Assembly: GCF_000337835.1 (NCBI RefSeq)
Contig: NZ_AOLM01000024.1
Span: forward strand, 1 to 64,000
Direction of reading: 5' to 3'
DNA from: Haloferax sulfurifontis ATCC BAA-897
Lineage (GTDB): Archaea; Halobacteriota; Halobacteria; Halobacteriales; Haloferacaceae
DNA: 64,000 nucleotides
Part shown: piece after piece, positions 42,039 through 51,732 of the stretch
Layout: each line of letters opens with the position of its first letter
Numbering within the stretch: the first letter of the stretch is position 1
Made by a program: the position numbers and the translations under genes
The notes under the pieces: model-generated
The model's input: the letters and a program-made list of their open reading frames with translations, nothing else
Database searches by the model: none
Told to the model about the DNA's origin: nothing

Positions 42039-43529
42039 TCACCGTCCGCCGGCGGCGATGACGAGCGACCACGGGTTCTCGACGTGTTCGACGAGCGTGC
42101 CGAGCATGCGGGCGGCGTCCGCCCCGTCGACGATGCGGTGGTCGAACGACAGCGAAAAGGAGATGACCCGGCGGACGGCCACGTCGCCGTCGTCGGTCGG
42201 CACGGCCTCCCGGCGAATCGTGTTGACGCCGAGGATGGCGACCTGCGGCGGGTTGATGACCGGGTCGAACGACTCGACGCCGAGGACGCCGAGGTTCGAG
42301 ACGGTGAACGTGCCACCCGAGAGGTCGTCCATCGTGAAGTCGCCCGACAGCGCCCGCTGGGTGACCTCGGCGCGGGTCTCGGCGAGTTCGGCGAGCGACA
42401 GCGAGGCGACGTCGCGGACGACCGGCGCGATGAGTCCCTCGTCGATATCGACCGCGATGCAGACGTTGTGTTCCCCGTGGAGCCTGTGGACGCCGTCTTC
42501 GAAGGTCGCGTTGAACTCGGGGTGTTCGTCGAGCGACGCCGAGAGCGCGAGGAGTAGGACGTCCGTTATCGACACGTCCACGCCGAGGGCGTCGTCGGCG
42601 GCGTTCGCCGCGGCGAGCAGTTCCTCCGCGTCGGCGCGGCGGTCGACCGTGACGTGGACCGCCTCGCGGTAGCTCTCGCCGAGGCGGTCGGCGATGGTGC
42701 GGCGCATCCCCGACAGCGGGCGTTCGGTCTCGACCGGTTCGCTCGCGGCGGTCGCCTCGGCCCCGGCGGCCGCCGCGGAGTCGGTTGCCGCCGCGCTCGC
42801 GCCGCCCGCCGCCCGCACGTCGGACTCGGTGATGCGACCGTTCTGTCCCGTCCCCTCGACGGCCCCGATGTCGACGCCGAGTTCGCGGGCGAGGCGGCGG
42901 GCGCTCGGCGGAGCGAACACGCGCTTGTCCGCCGTGTCGGCGGCCGCCCCGGAGTCGTCGGCCTCGGCGGCCGCGCCCGAGTCCGCCGCGGCTTCCACGT
43001 CGCTTTCGGTGATTGCGCCCTGCGGCCCGGAGCCCTCGACGGTCGTGAGGTCGACCCCGAGGTCGTCCGCGAGTCGCTTCGCGCGCGGCGACGCGCGGAC
43101 CTCGCCGTTCCCCGACGGGCCATCCGACCCGCTCGGGCGTTGCTTCGTGACCGACGAGGCGTCCCCCGTCGCCGCCGCCGTCTCGGTCGCCTCGGCCGCG
43201 CCCGAGTCCGCCGCGGAGTCGTCGGTCGCGGCGGGTTCGTCGCCGCCCGCACCGACGCCCGCGTCCGCCTCCAACCCGGAGATGTCCTCGTCCGCCCCGG
43301 CGACGATGGCCAGCGCGCCGCCGGGCGCTGTCGACTCGCCCTCGGCGAGCACGACGCGCCGCAGAACGCCGTCTTCCTTGGCGTCAATCTCCGCGGTCGT
43401 CTTCTCCGACTCGATTTCGGCGATTGGCTCGCCCTCGGTGACCTCGTCGCCCTCCGAGACGAGCCACGCCGAGAGCTCGCCGGACTTCATCTCTAACCCA
43501 AGCTTGGGCATCTTGACTACGTACGCCAT
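42039..43529 (-). CDS. Dihydrolipoamide acyltransferase (E2)
   Basis: 496 residues. The lipoyl domain has ESEKTTAEI, with the lipoylated lysine at about K43. Two peripheral-subunit-binding domains follow, separated by Ala/Asp-rich linkers (RASPRAKRLADDLGVDL and FAPPSARRLARELGVDI), where one is usual in many E2s. The catalytic domain ends with FDHRIVDGADAARML, containing the active-site His and Asp. It transfers the acyl group to CoA. It faces the E1-AcoX genes tail to tail and shares a short promoter region with thi4. No E3 gene is nearby. Confidence 0.93.
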   Translation of the reverse strand: MAYVVKMPKLGLEMKSGELSAWLVSEGDEVTEGEPIAEIESEKTTAEIDAKEDGVLRRVVLAEGESTAPGGALAIVAGADEDISGLEADAGVGAGGDEPAATDDSAADSGAAEATETAAATGDASSVTKQRPSGSDGPSGNGEVRASPRAKRLADDLGVDLTTVEGSGPQGAITESDVEAAADSGAAAEADDSGAAADTADKRVFAPPSARRLARELGVDIGAVEGTGQNGRITESDVRAAGGASAAATDSAAAAGAEATAASEPVETERPLSGMRRTIADRLGESYREAVHVTVDRRADAEELLAAANAADDALGVDVSITDVLLLALSASLDEHPEFNATFEDGVHRLHGEHNVCIAVDIDEGLIAPVVRDVASLSLAELAETRAEVTQRALSGDFTMDDLSGGTFTVSNLGVLGVESFDPVINPPQVAILGVNTIRREAVPTDDGDVAVRRVISFSLSFDHRIVDGADAARMLGTLVEHVENPWSLVIAAGGR

Positions 43530-43551
43530 GACAGTAACATACACAATAGAA

Positions 43552-43563
43552 CGTGATATATCT
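43552..43563 (-). promoter_or_regulatory. TATA box of the E2 gene
   Basis: The minus strand reads AGATATATCACG, 23-34 bases before the E2 ATG at 43529. One CTAGGT hexamer (43562-43567) overlaps its upstream edge, so whatever binds CTAGGT could also affect E2. Confidence 0.6.
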
Positions 43564-43588
43564 AGGTCGCCGCGACCGCGACCACCAG

Positions 43589-43597
43589 ATTTTACTA
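43589..43597 (+). promoter_or_regulatory. TATA box of thi4
   Basis: ATTTTACTA, 23-31 bases before the ATG at 43620, predicts a leaderless thi4 transcript. Confidence 0.6.
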
Positions 43598-43616
43598 CTA
43601 GGTTGTATCACTAGGT
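43598..43616 (+). promoter_or_regulatory. CTAGGT direct repeat, candidate ThiR operator
   Basis: CTAGGT occurs at 43598-43603 and 43611-43616, 13 bases apart, filling the space between the thi4 TATA box and its start codon; a third copy is at 43562-43567. Bound protein here would block transcription. The thiamine-responsive regulator ThiR is encoded 2.3 kb away, so it is the first candidate. Confidence 0.45.
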
Positions 43617-43619
43617 AGT

Positions 43620-44543
43620 ATGTCGTTCGACGGATTCACCGACGCGACAGAAGCACAGGTCACGCGCGCGATCTCGGACTCGTGGATGGAGGAGTTCCGC
43701 GAGCGCACCGACACCGAGGTCATCGTCGTCGGCGGCGGCCCCTCCGGGCTCGTCGCGGCCAAGGAACTCGCCGAGCGCGGCGTCGAGGTGACCATCGTGG
43801 AGAAGAACAACTACCTCGGCGGCGGCTTCTGGCTGGGCGGCTTCCTCATGAACAAGGTGACCGTCCGCGACCCGGCCCAGCGCGTCCTCGACGAACTCGG
43901 CGTCCCCTACGAGGAGAGCGACGAGGCCGAGGGGCTGTACGTCGCCGACGGCCCGCACGCCTGTTCCGCGCTCATCAAGGCCGCCTGCGACGCCGGCGCG
44001 AAGATCCAGAACATGACGGAGTTCACCGACGTCGTCCTCCGCGAGGGTGACCGCGTCGGCGGCATCGTCATGAACTGGACGCCGGTCCACGCGCTCCCGC
44101 GCGAACTCACCTGCGTCGACCCCATCGCGGTCGAGTCCGACCTCGTCCTCGACGCGACCGGCCACGACGCCGTCGTCCTCTCGAAGCTCTCCGAGCGCGG
44201 CGTCCTCGACGTCGACGGCATCGAACACGCCAAGGAACACAACACGGGCATGGACAAGACCGCCGACGGCGAGTACGGCGCGCCCGGCCACGACTCCCCC
44301 GGCCACGACTCGATGTGGGTCGCAGAGAGCGAAGACAGCATCGTGGACGCGACGGGCGTCGTCCACCCCGGCGTCGTCGCCTCCGGCATGGCCGTCGCCA
44401 CCGCCCACCACCTGCCGCGGATGGGCCCGACGTTCGGCGCGATGTTGCTGTCCGGGCGACAGGCGGCGCAGTCCTGTCTCGACGAACTCGGCCGCGACGC
44501 GCCCGAGGTGAGCATCTCCGGTCCCGCTCCGGCCGACGACTGA
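43620..44543 (+). CDS. thi4: Thiazole synthase THI4 (thiamine biosynthesis)
   Basis: 307 residues. The dinucleotide-binding fold is at [21 protein letters not shown] (residues 34-54), followed by [19 protein letters not shown], typical of THI4. The cysteine in [11 protein letters not shown] is residue 165, the same number reported as essential in Haloferax volcanii THI4. It makes the adenylated thiazole of thiamine from NAD and glycine, with sulfur either from its own cysteine or from sulfide. Thiamine diphosphate is the cofactor of the neighbouring E1 enzyme. A CTAGGT direct repeat precedes the start. Confidence 0.95.
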   Translation: MSFDGFTDATEAQVTRAISDSWMEEFRERTDTEVIVVGGGPSGLVAAKELAERGVEVTIVEKNNYLGGGFWLGGFLMNKVTVRDPAQRVLDELGVPYEESDEAEGLYVADGPHACSALIKAACDAGAKIQNMTEFTDVVLREGDRVGGIVMNWTPVHALPRELTCVDPIAVESDLVLDATGHDAVVLSKLSERGVLDVDGIEHAKEHNTGMDKTADGEYGAPGHDSPGHDSMWVAESEDSIVDATGVVHPGVVASGMAVATAHHLPRMGPTFGAMLLSGRQAAQSCLDELGRDAPEVSISGPAPADD

Positions 44544-44624
44544 CCGTCTCCCGACGGTCCGATTGTCGGCTCCCCCGACGCCTCTGACACTCGTTCTGGG
44601 TCGCTCCCGACCCGTTTTCCGTTA

Positions 44625-45086
44625 CTAGATTCCCTCGCGTTCCTGCTCGTGAACCCAGCCGAGCGTTCGCCTGAGTCGCGCCCACCCACGGTTCCACACG
44701 AGCAGAAAGCCGGGGACGACACCGACGGCGAGCAACGCGAGATAGTACTGCAACTCGACGACCGGTGGGTACGCCACCGACGCGATTACGTCGAGGAGTC
44801 GCAATGCGAACCAGAGCCGCGCCGCGACGAAGTGACCGATAACGAAACTGCCGACGAGCCGCTCCTGAACGCCCGCGGGCTCAGTCCGCCCGCCGATACG
44901 GCTCCGGTAGAGCAGATACCCGACGACGAGCGGTTCGAAGACGACACAGCCGAGCGCCCACAGGAGACTCGCGTTGCTCCCTCGCTCGGCGGCGTCGAGA
45001 GACACCCAGTAGCCGACGAGCCCCAAGAACAAGAGGTGAAACGCGTTGAAGGGCGCGCCGAGAAGCTCCGCGAGGAACGAGGCCAT
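44625..45086 (-). CDS. Membrane protein of unknown function
   Basis: 153 residues with four predicted helices: FHLLFLGLVGYWVSLDAAERG, LLWALGCVVFEPLVVGYLLY, RLVGSFVIGHFVAARLWFAL and YYLALLAVGVVPGFLLVW. Tyr and Arg at the third helix end could be functional, but no characterised family is recognised. It lies downstream of the methyltransferase gene on the same strand with a 66-base gap and may be co-transcribed. Confidence 0.7.
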   Translation of the reverse strand: MASFLAELLGAPFNAFHLLFLGLVGYWVSLDAAERGSNASLLWALGCVVFEPLVVGYLLYRSRIGGRTEPAGVQERLVGSFVIGHFVAARLWFALRLLDVIASVAYPPVVELQYYLALLAVGVVPGFLLVWNRGWARLRRTLGWVHEQEREGI

Positions 45087-45152
45087 ACCACCCGTCGACA
45101 GCGGGGCGACATATCGCTTCTGTCGGCCGGTCGGACCGCACGACGGCGATTG

Positions 45153-45890
45153 CTACTCCACCGCGCCCGCACGAACCCGAGCGAAGCCGAGCGCGTGGGT
45201 CGTCTCGTGAGTCACCCGACACCGCGATTCGAGCGCCCGGTGGGCCGCGACGAGCCGCCGGTTCAGCATCTTCGTCGGCGACGCGCGCATCGTGCGCGAC
45301 CCCGGCGGCGCGGTGACGCGGACGAGCGCCCGAAACGCCGGATTGAGCGGTCGCCAGCGCGGGTCGGTCGTCTCCGCGAGGTCGACGAGACAGAGCCGAC
45401 CGCCCGGCCCGACGAGGTCGGCCCACGACGAGACCGCGGCCCCGGGGTCGTCGAACATCCCCGAGACGAACGTGGCGAGGACGGCGTCCGGGGCGTCGGG
45501 GACGCCGGCGGCGTCGTTCGGTCGGACCGGCGGTCGGGTCGCGTCGGCGCGGACGAGGTGGACGTTCGGGTACTCGCGGGTCCGCTCGCGGGCCACGTCG
45601 AGGACACCCGGAGAGAAATCGACGCCGACGACGGTCCCCGCGGGACCGACGCGCTCGGCGAGATACGGGAGGTTCGCGCCCGTTCCGCATCCCATCTCGA
45701 CGACCGTCTCGCCCGGAGAGAGCGCGAGCGCGTCGGCGGCTTCGGTTCTGACGCTTCCGACGCCGGGCGCGCGGCGGGCGAGCGCGTCGTACAGCGTCGC
45801 CCAGCGGGTGTAGAACGACTGGGCGACAGACGACGGCGAGCGAGAGCCGGAACGAGGGCGGGAACGGGAACGGGACTGTTCGGCAGTCAT
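45153..45890 (-). CDS. Class I SAM-dependent methyltransferase
   Basis: 245 residues. An Arg/Ser-rich N-terminus is followed by SFYTRWATLYDALARRAPG and motif I, VVEMGCGTGANLPYLAERVG (residues about 63-82), then VVGVDFSPGVLDVA for the Asp that binds the SAM ribose. It resembles the UbiE/COQ5-like group that methylates lipids or quinones, but the acceptor is unknown. It is the third gene of the dcd-thiR unit (12-base gap after thiR). Confidence 0.85.
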   Translation of the reverse strand: MTAEQSRSRSRPRSGSRSPSSVAQSFYTRWATLYDALARRAPGVGSVRTEAADALALSPGETVVEMGCGTGANLPYLAERVGPAGTVVGVDFSPGVLDVARERTREYPNVHLVRADATRPPVRPNDAAGVPDAPDAVLATFVSGMFDDPGAAVSSWADLVGPGGRLCLVDLAETTDPRWRPLNPAFRALVRVTAPPGSRTMRASPTKMLNRRLVAAHRALESRCRVTHETTHALGFARVRAGAVE

Positions 45891-45902
45891 GAAACGGGAG
45901 CC

Positions 45903-46802
45903 TCAGAGCAGGACGCGGACCACGTCGGCGACGGCGGGCGCGTCGGGGCCGAGGATGTACGTGATGGGTTCGATGCCGTAGCCGCCGCTCTGGTAGACGA
46001 CGAACGTCTCCGGGAGGTCTCGGCCGGCGAGGAGTTCGCGGACCGGGTCGGTCGGCGCGTCGGGGTCGAACTCGATGCACTCGTAGCCCGCGGCTTCGAG
46101 GTCCTCGATGACGCCCGCGTCGTAGACGATGTTGAGCGCGGCGTTCACGTCGGCACCGGCGGCGCGGGCCGAAAGCAGGACGCCCGCGACGTGGCCGCTG
46201 ACGCCGAACTCGGGTTCGCCGGGGACGGTCGCCTGCCCCTTCACGTCGAAGATGCGGCCGGGGATGGCGGCCACGTCGTCGACGCTGTCGGCGTCAGGGA
46301 GCGACTCCACGAGGTTGGAGCCGACGTTCGGGATGAGCCCCGCGAAGCCGGAGGTGTTCGTGAGCATGCGGAGGCCGCGGCGGACCGACGAGCGGACCTG
46401 CTCGACGGTTCGGAGCCGGCCCTCGGGGTCGTGGATGCTCCGGAAGCCGTCGTGGGAGGCGAGTTCGGGCATCCCCTCTTCGTGGAGGTCCGAAAGCAAG
46501 TCGCCCTCTTCGAGTTGGCGGATGAGGACCTCGGCCTCGACGAGCGCCTGCACGGGCGTCATGTCGCCGGTGGCGAGGCCGTCGCCGACGCGGGAGACGA
46601 GGTCGACGACGCGAGGGTCGTCTGCGACCCGCTCGTTCGTGGCGACCTCGCCGTGGGCGTACTTCGAGACGGCGCTCTGGCTGATGCCGAGCGCCTCTGC
46701 GACCTCCGACTGGGTGAACCCGCGGTCGCGGAGGTCCTCCGCGAGGAGCGCGCGGAACGTCGGGAGGAACGCGTCCACGACGATTTCCTCGATGAACTTC
46801 AT
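45903..46802 (-). CDS. thiR: ThiR-type regulator (HTH plus ThiN-like domain)
   Basis: 299 residues. A helix-turn-helix of Xre type is at [24 protein letters not shown] (residues 28-51). After a helical linker, the C-terminal half (from about [12 protein letters not shown]) matches the ThiN thiamine-phosphate synthase-like domain: [19 protein letters not shown] and [12 protein letters not shown]. In Archaea such fusions lacking catalytic function act as thiamine-responsive repressors of thiamine genes. thi4 lies 1.4 kb away with a repeat operator candidate. The ATG overlaps the dcd stop by three bases. Confidence 0.88.
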   Translation of the reverse strand: MKFIEEIVVDAFLPTFRALLAEDLRDRGFTQSEVAEALGISQSAVSKYAHGEVATNERVADDPRVVDLVSRVGDGLATGDMTPVQALVEAEVLIRQLEEGDLLSDLHEEGMPELASHDGFRSIHDPEGRLRTVEQVRSSVRRGLRMLTNTSGFAGLIPNVGSNLVESLPDADSVDDVAAIPGRIFDVKGQATVPGEPEFGVSGHVAGVLLSARAAGADVNAALNIVYDAGVIEDLEAAGYECIEFDPDAPTDPVRELLAGRDLPETFVVYQSGGYGIEPITYILGPDAPAVADVVRVLL

Positions 46803-47386
46803 TCGTCGCCACCGAACTCGGGGTCGGAGCTGAGCCGTGACGCCTGCGGCCCGCGCTGGCCCTGATACTTCGAGCCGCGTTCGACCCCGTAGGGGCGGTC
46901 GGCGGGCGACTTCATCTCCGTGAACACGAGCTGTGAGATGCGCATGCCGGGCGTGAGCGCGACCGGCGCGGTGCCGAGGTTCGACAGTTCGAGCGTGATT
47001 TGGCCCTCGTAGCCGGGGTCGACGATGCCGGCGGTGGCGTGGATGACGACCGCGAGGCGGCCGAGCGACGACCGGCCCTCGACGGTCGCCAGCAGGTCGG
47101 CGGGAATCTCCACGCGCTCTTTGGTCGTGCCGAGGACGAAGTCGCCGGGGTGGAGGATGAAGTCGTCGCCCTCCGGGACGTGCGTCTCGCGGACGTACTC
47201 GGAGACCTCGCTCTCGCGGTTCGGGTGGATACAGGAGATGTTCGTGCGCTGGAACTCCAGGAATTCGGTGCCGAGACGGAGGTCGACGCTCGCGGGCTGG
47301 ACCTGCATGTCCACGTCGTCTATCGGGTCGACCACGAGGTCACCCTCGGCGAGGCGGGAGAGGATGTCCGAGTCGGAGAGTATCAT
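46799..47386 (-). CDS. dcd: dCTP deaminase
   Basis: 195 residues starting [21 protein letters not shown]. The trimeric dUTPase-like fold shows [11 protein letters not shown], then [27 protein letters not shown] (about residues 117-143) with catalytic Glu and nucleotide contacts. It converts dCTP to dUTP for thymidylate synthesis; some archaeal members also remove diphosphate. First gene of the dcd-thiR-methyltransferase unit; the next start overlaps the stop. The frame runs on upstream in antisense but the MILSDSD start is universal in the family. Confidence 0.93.
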   Translation of the reverse strand: MILSDSDILSRLAEGDLVVDPIDDVDMQVQPASVDLRLGTEFLEFQRTNISCIHPNRESEVSEYVRETHVPEGDDFILHPGDFVLGTTKERVEIPADLLATVEGRSSLGRLAVVIHATAGIVDPGYEGQITLELSNLGTAPVALTPGMRISQLVFTEMKSPADRPYGVERGSKYQGQRGPQASRLSSDPEFGGDE

Positions 47387-47436
47387 ACTCGAAGGGAGCG
47401 CGTCGCGGACAAGTAAATCCACCTTCTCGGCGCGGC

Positions 47437-48177
47437 TCAGGGGAGTTCGAACAGGAGGCCGACGAGGCTCAGGCCGACGGTGACGACCGCGGCCGACCCG
47501 ACGTCGAGGTCGCGGGCGCGGGCCATCCCGTAGGTCCGGACGTACGTCGCCCACGCGACCGTGACGACCACGACGGCCCCGCTGACGAGGCCGAATCCGG
47601 AGAGCGCCGACTGCATCGCGGCGACCGCGGCGTCGGGCGTCGACGGGAGGTCGATTCGCGGGAGGGCGTAGGCGAGGTAGCCGGCGAGCGCGAGGGCGCG
47701 GGCCGCGCTTGGGACCATTCCCCACGCGGCGACCGTCAGCGTCTCGGTGAAGTCGCCCTCGCCGCCGACGAGCGACGTTCCGAGGTGGAGCATCGCCGCC
47801 TCGAACAGCCAGAACAGCGGCACGCCGACGAGCATCGCCCACGGCACCCACGAGATTTCCTGCCAGACGAGGTCGCCGAGGCGCTCGTCGAGCTGTTCGG
47901 GCACCGACGGGTCACAGCCCGCGGGCGCGTCCATGTCGGCGAACGGGCCGCCCTCTTCGTAGTTTTCGCACATCCAGTCGGGGGCGTGGTCCGGGTTGTC
48001 GACGCTGACCCGCTGGTCGAGCTGTTGGGTGAACGTGACGAGGATGCTCCCGGTGGCGGCCGCGACGACGAGCGTCACGAGCGCGACGACGGCGAGCGCC
48101 CGCCCGGCGTCGAGCGGTCGCGGCCGCGACGCGAAGTACTCGCGCGGCTTGCGGAGGGGGGTTCGGGGACCTGCCAT
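47437..48177 (-). CDS. Yip1-family membrane protein
   Basis: 246 residues, about five helices. It starts [22 protein letters not shown], the short positively charged lead typical of haloarchaeal Yip1-domain proteins. A loop with cysteines ([18 protein letters not shown]) after the first helix probably faces outside. [27 protein letters not shown] is the conserved Yip1 centre. Archaeal Yip1 proteins have no defined function. Divergent from pth2, 97 bases apart. Confidence 0.82.
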   Translation of the reverse strand: MAGPRTPLRKPREYFASRPRPLDAGRALAVVALVTLVVAAATGSILVTFTQQLDQRVSVDNPDHAPDWMCENYEEGGPFADMDAPAGCDPSVPEQLDERLGDLVWQEISWVPWAMLVGVPLFWLFEAAMLHLGTSLVGGEGDFTETLTVAAWGMVPSAARALALAGYLAYALPRIDLPSTPDAAVAAMQSALSGFGLVSGAVVVVTVAWATYVRTYGMARARDLDVGSAAVVTVGLSLVGLLFELP

Positions 48178-48274
48178 CGGTCGAACCACGGAGATGTCGG
48201 GGAAATGCCTTCTGCCCGCCGGCGCGACGCCCGCGATGGGAGGACATTTACCGCGTCGGCGGGGAGTAGCGGGC

Positions 48275-48613
48275 ATGAAACAGGCCATCGTCGCACGCGC
48301 CGACCTCGGCATGGGCCGGGGAAAGCTCGCCGCGCAGGTCGCCCACGCCTCGCTGTCCGCCTACGAGGACACCGACTCGCAGACCCGGAAGCGCTGGAAG
48401 GGCGGCGGACAGAAGAAGGTCGTCCTCAAGGCCAACGGCGAGTCCGAACTGTTCAAACTCGCCGACAAGGCCGAGCGGGCGGGCATCCCCCACGCCATCA
48501 TCCGCGACGCGGGACACACGCAACTCGACCCCGGCACGGTGACGGCGCTCGCCGTCGGCCCCGCCGACGACGACGAAATCGACCGCGTGACCGGCGACCT
48601 CTCGCTGTACTGA
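48275..48613 (+). CDS. pth2: Peptidyl-tRNA hydrolase, archaeal type
   Basis: 112 residues, the usual length. [32 protein letters not shown] carries the conserved Lys of GKLAAQ and the catalytic region of the Pth2 family; [23 protein letters not shown] is the second signature. It frees tRNA from stalled peptidyl-tRNA. An ACATTTACC box 25-33 bases upstream gives a leaderless start. Its TGA overlaps the truD ATG by one base. Confidence 0.95.
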   Translation: MKQAIVARADLGMGRGKLAAQVAHASLSAYEDTDSQTRKRWKGGGQKKVVLKANGESELFKLADKAERAGIPHAIIRDAGHTQLDPGTVTALAVGPADDDEIDRVTGDLSLY

Positions 48614-49995
48614 TGCGCGAGGCACACCCGCTTGAGCGCGCGGTCGGCATCGACAGCTACGTGAGCGACGCCGACGGCGTCGGCGGCCGCCTTCGCGTCG
48701 CCCCCGAGGACTTCCGCGTGCGCGAACTCGAACTCGACTCGCTGAACGTCCGCCCGCCGGACGCGCCGACCGGCGACTTCCCGAACCTCGTGCTCCGCGT
48801 CACCCTCCGCGGCTGGGACACCAACGACTTCGCGGGTCGGCTCTCTGACGAACTCGACGCGAGCAGAGAGCGCGTCTCGTGGGCCGGCACGAAGGACAAA
48901 CACGCCGTGACGACCCAGCTTTTCACCGTCAACGGCGGCGACGCCGCCGACGTGCCCGAGATTCCGAACGCCGACATCGAGGTGGTCGGTCGCCTCGGCC
49001 GCACGCTCGACTTCGGCGACCTCGCGGGCAACGGCTTCCGCATCCGCGTCCGCGACCCCGAGAACCCCGACAACGCCGCGGCCGTCACCGACGCCCTCGC
49101 CGACTTCGGCGGCCGCGAGGGCCGCGTCGGCGTCCCGAACTTCTTCGGCCACCAGCGGTTCGGCAGTATCCGCCCCATCACGCACAAAGTCGGCCTCCAC
49201 GTCGTCCGCGGCGAGTGGCGCGAGGCCGTGTTGGCGTACTGCGGCGGCCCGACCGAGGACGAACCCGAGGAGACACAGGAGGGCCGCGCCGTCGTCGACG
49301 AGGAAGCCGCGTCGGCCGACCCCGACTGGCACCGCGCGCTCGACGCGATTCCGGGCTATCTCGGCTACGAGCGAGGGATGCTCCACCGACTCGCCGAGGA
49401 CGGCGCGGAGACCGACGAGGACTGGCGCAACGCGCTCGAATCGGTCCCGTCGAACCTCCAGCGGCTGTTCGTCAACGCCGCGCAGTCCTACGCGTTCAAC
49501 CGGATGCTCTCGGAGCGCCTCGACCGCGGTCTCCCGTTCGACGAACCCGTCGAGGGCGACGTGGTCTGCTTCGCCGACCGCGACGCGCCCGAGGGACTGG
49601 AACTCCCCGACGTGAGCCGGCTTCAGACCGCGACGGGCCGCCGGGTCGACGTCATGAGCCGCCACATCGAGCGCGGCCGCGCGTTCGTCACGGCCCCGCT
49701 CGTCGGCACGGACACCGAACTCGCCGAGGGCGAACAGGGCGACATCGAGCGGGCCGTCCTCGACGACCTCGACCTCGAACCGGGCGACTTCGACCTCCCC
49801 GGCAACTTCCGGTCGACCGGGACGCGCCGGGCGATTCTCGTCCGCACCGACCTCGACGTGGACCGCGAGAGCGGCGACGCCGACGACGCCGACGGCGCTG
49901 GCGACGACCTCGTCTTCGACTTCGCGCTCCCCCACGGCTCGTACGCGACGGCCGTGATGCGCGAGTACCTGAAGGCCGGACCGCTCGACCTCTGA
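48613..49995 (+). CDS. truD: tRNA pseudouridine(13) synthase TruD
   Basis: 460 residues. [12 protein letters not shown] (31-42) and [13 protein letters not shown] (90-102) are TruD signatures; the catalytic aspartate is D95. [10 protein letters not shown] and [22 protein letters not shown] follow, the latter in the TRUD insertion domain. It makes pseudouridine at position 13 of tRNA. An Asp-rich insert ([12 protein letters not shown]) near the C-terminus is a halophile feature. Coupled to pth2 by a one-base overlap. A 24-base tandem repeat follows the stop. Confidence 0.94.
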   Translation: MREAHPLERAVGIDSYVSDADGVGGRLRVAPEDFRVRELELDSLNVRPPDAPTGDFPNLVLRVTLRGWDTNDFAGRLSDELDASRERVSWAGTKDKHAVTTQLFTVNGGDAADVPEIPNADIEVVGRLGRTLDFGDLAGNGFRIRVRDPENPDNAAAVTDALADFGGREGRVGVPNFFGHQRFGSIRPITHKVGLHVVRGEWREAVLAYCGGPTEDEPEETQEGRAVVDEEAASADPDWHRALDAIPGYLGYERGMLHRLAEDGAETDEDWRNALESVPSNLQRLFVNAAQSYAFNRMLSERLDRGLPFDEPVEGDVVCFADRDAPEGLELPDVSRLQTATGRRVDVMSRHIERGRAFVTAPLVGTDTELAEGEQGDIERAVLDDLDLEPGDFDLPGNFRSTGTRRAILVRTDLDVDRESGDADDADGAGDDLVFDFALPHGSYATAVMREYLKAGPLDL

Positions 49996-49996
49996 G

Positions 49997-50044
49997 AATC
50001 GAACCGAGACGCGAACTCACAATCGAACCGAGACGCGGGCCTAC
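49997..50044. repeat. 24-bp direct repeat after truD
   Basis: AATCGAACCGAGACGCG is found at 49997-50013 and 50021-50037 with a period of 24 bases, between the truD stop (49993-49995) and the end of the convergent membrane protein gene. It is short and has no inverted arms. Confidence 0.65.
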
Positions 50045-50853
50045 TGTTCTACGGCGTTCGCGGCGGGACTGGCTCCCGCCTGCCGCGTCGCGTCCGCGGT
50101 GCGCGTGGTCGCGTAGCCGATGGCCGCGAAGGGAAGCGAGAGAAGCGTCGCGGCGACCGCGAAGCCGACCGCGAGGCCGACGGCCACCGGGTCGAAGCCG
50201 GCGGCCTCCGCGGCCGGCGGGAAGTACGACCACGCGGGGACGGCGAACGCGAGCGCCGAGACCGCCGCGCCGAGGCGGAACCGGCCGCGGGCGCTGGCGA
50301 CGCCGAGGGCGTAGCCGACGGCCAGCGGGAGCGCCAGCGTGGCGGTCCGGGCGACCGCGGGCCCGGCGACGAGCGCCGCGACGACACTGGCGAGGGCCAC
50401 GGGAGCCATCGCGTACAGCGACCCGGTGACGACGCCCTCGGCGTTCGAGCGGCCGGCGAAGACCGCACCCGCGGCGGCGAGGAGCGCGACGCCCGCGCCG
50501 GCGACGACGACCGGCCGGTCGCGCGCGAAGACGACCACGAGCGGGACGGTCGCCGAGGCGACGAGCGCGAACGCGATTTCGGCGGTCGTCCGCGTGTCCG
50601 CGGGGTCGCGGTGGGCGACGAAGGCGCGGAAGCTCCCGGCGGCGACCCACGCGAAGGCGGCGAACAGCGCGGTCGAAAGCGGCGCGGCCCGGCCGAGATA
50701 CGAGGCGACCCCGCGGCCCGTGTCGAGCGCCGACTGGCCCAGTTGCGTCGCGAGGCGGACGGTCGTCTCGGGGTCGGCCGCGAGCGCGACCAGTCCGACG
50801 AGACCGGCGAGCGCGAGCGGCGACAGCGACGCGAGAAGGGCGCGGCGGCGCAT
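50041..50853 (-). CDS. Polytopic membrane protein, unknown
   Basis: 270 residues, about eight helices, rich in Ala, Val and Gly. It starts MRRRALLASLSPLALAGLVGLVAL, which could be a signal anchor. Between the first two helices lies TQLGQSALDTGRGVASYLG. There are few polar residues inside the helices and no recognised motif; the composition is so Ala-rich that family assignment is not possible by eye. Divergent from the DUF2103 gene with about 126 bases between. Confidence 0.7.
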   Translation of the reverse strand: MRRRALLASLSPLALAGLVGLVALAADPETTVRLATQLGQSALDTGRGVASYLGRAAPLSTALFAAFAWVAAGSFRAFVAHRDPADTRTTAEIAFALVASATVPLVVVFARDRPVVVAGAGVALLAAAGAVFAGRSNAEGVVTGSLYAMAPVALASVVAALVAGPAVARTATLALPLAVGYALGVASARGRFRLGAAVSALAFAVPAWSYFPPAAEAAGFDPVAVGLAVGFAVAATLLSLPFAAIGYATTRTADATRQAGASPAANAVEQ

Positions 50854-50979
50854 ACGGAGTGGTCTCTCGGACACGGGGACGAATATGTTTCGCCGGGCGC
50901 GTCGCGCGCCGGGAGCCGCGGCGCGCCCGCCCCGACCCGCATAAACGACCTTTTGTACGCGCACGCCCGACACGTCGAT

Positions 50980-51705
50980 ATGCACTGTCGGCGGTGTGGA
51001 AACCCGTTAGAGAAGCCGGGAGACTACTGTCTCACCTGCAACACCGCCAACTGCGACGCCGTCGTGGCCGTCTTCGAGGCCGACCGCGCGACGCTGACGT
51101 TCCTCGACGAAGAAGACGTGCTCGGCGAGACGACGGTCACGACGATACCCGAGTCGGACGACGAGACGAAGGTGGTCCAGCTCCGGAACTTCGCCGGCCT
51201 CGTCGCCGACGAGATTCGGCGCAAGCGCCCCGAAACCGTGTACGCCGCGGGTGCGCGCGCGCCGCTTCGCGAGACGCGCGCGCAACTCCACCACGAGTTC
51301 TACCGCGTCTCCGACGACGACCCCGTCCAGCGCGTCCTCGACACCCGCGGCGAGCGGACGCTCGAAGTCGTCGATATCCCGCCCGCGGAGAAACTGGGCG
51401 GGAGCCACAGCACGCTCATCGGCGGGCGGCGGGGTCGCCGGGCAATCGGCGTCGTCGCCGGCCACCCGCACGTCAAGAAGGTCATCCCCGGCCCCATCGA
51501 CGCCGGCGGCACCGGGTCGCGGACGGGGCTCCGGGCGAAGGTCACCCGCGCCGACGACAACGGGAACGTCAGGCTCCTCCTGCGAGACGGGTCGAGCGTC
51601 CAAGAAAACCGCATCGTCACGACGGCGATGAACCGCGAGACGGGCGAGCGCGTCCGCGACGACCTGAACGAGGCGTTGCGCGAAGACGGGTTACAAGGCG
51701 AGTAG
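50980..51705 (+). CDS. DUF2103 predicted metal-binding protein
   Basis: 241 residues. The N-terminus MHCRRCGNPLEKPGDYCLTCNTANCD forms a zinc ribbon with C3/C6 and C17/C20. The body matches the archaeal DUF2103 family: EFYRVSDDDPVQRVLDTRG, ahead of KLGGSHSTLIGGRRGRRAIGVVAGHPHVKKVIPGPI, with His and Arg-rich stretches that suggest nucleic-acid or nucleotide binding. Function unknown. The start is set by the first cysteines of the zinc ribbon. Confidence 0.88.
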   Translation: MHCRRCGNPLEKPGDYCLTCNTANCDAVVAVFEADRATLTFLDEEDVLGETTVTTIPESDDETKVVQLRNFAGLVADEIRRKRPETVYAAGARAPLRETRAQLHHEFYRVSDDDPVQRVLDTRGERTLEVVDIPPAEKLGGSHSTLIGGRRGRRAIGVVAGHPHVKKVIPGPIDAGGTGSRTGLRAKVTRADDNGNVRLLLRDGSSVQENRIVTTAMNRETGERVRDDLNEALREDGLQGE

Positions 51706-51732
51706 CGAAGAAAGGAGCGTCGGACGACCGAC

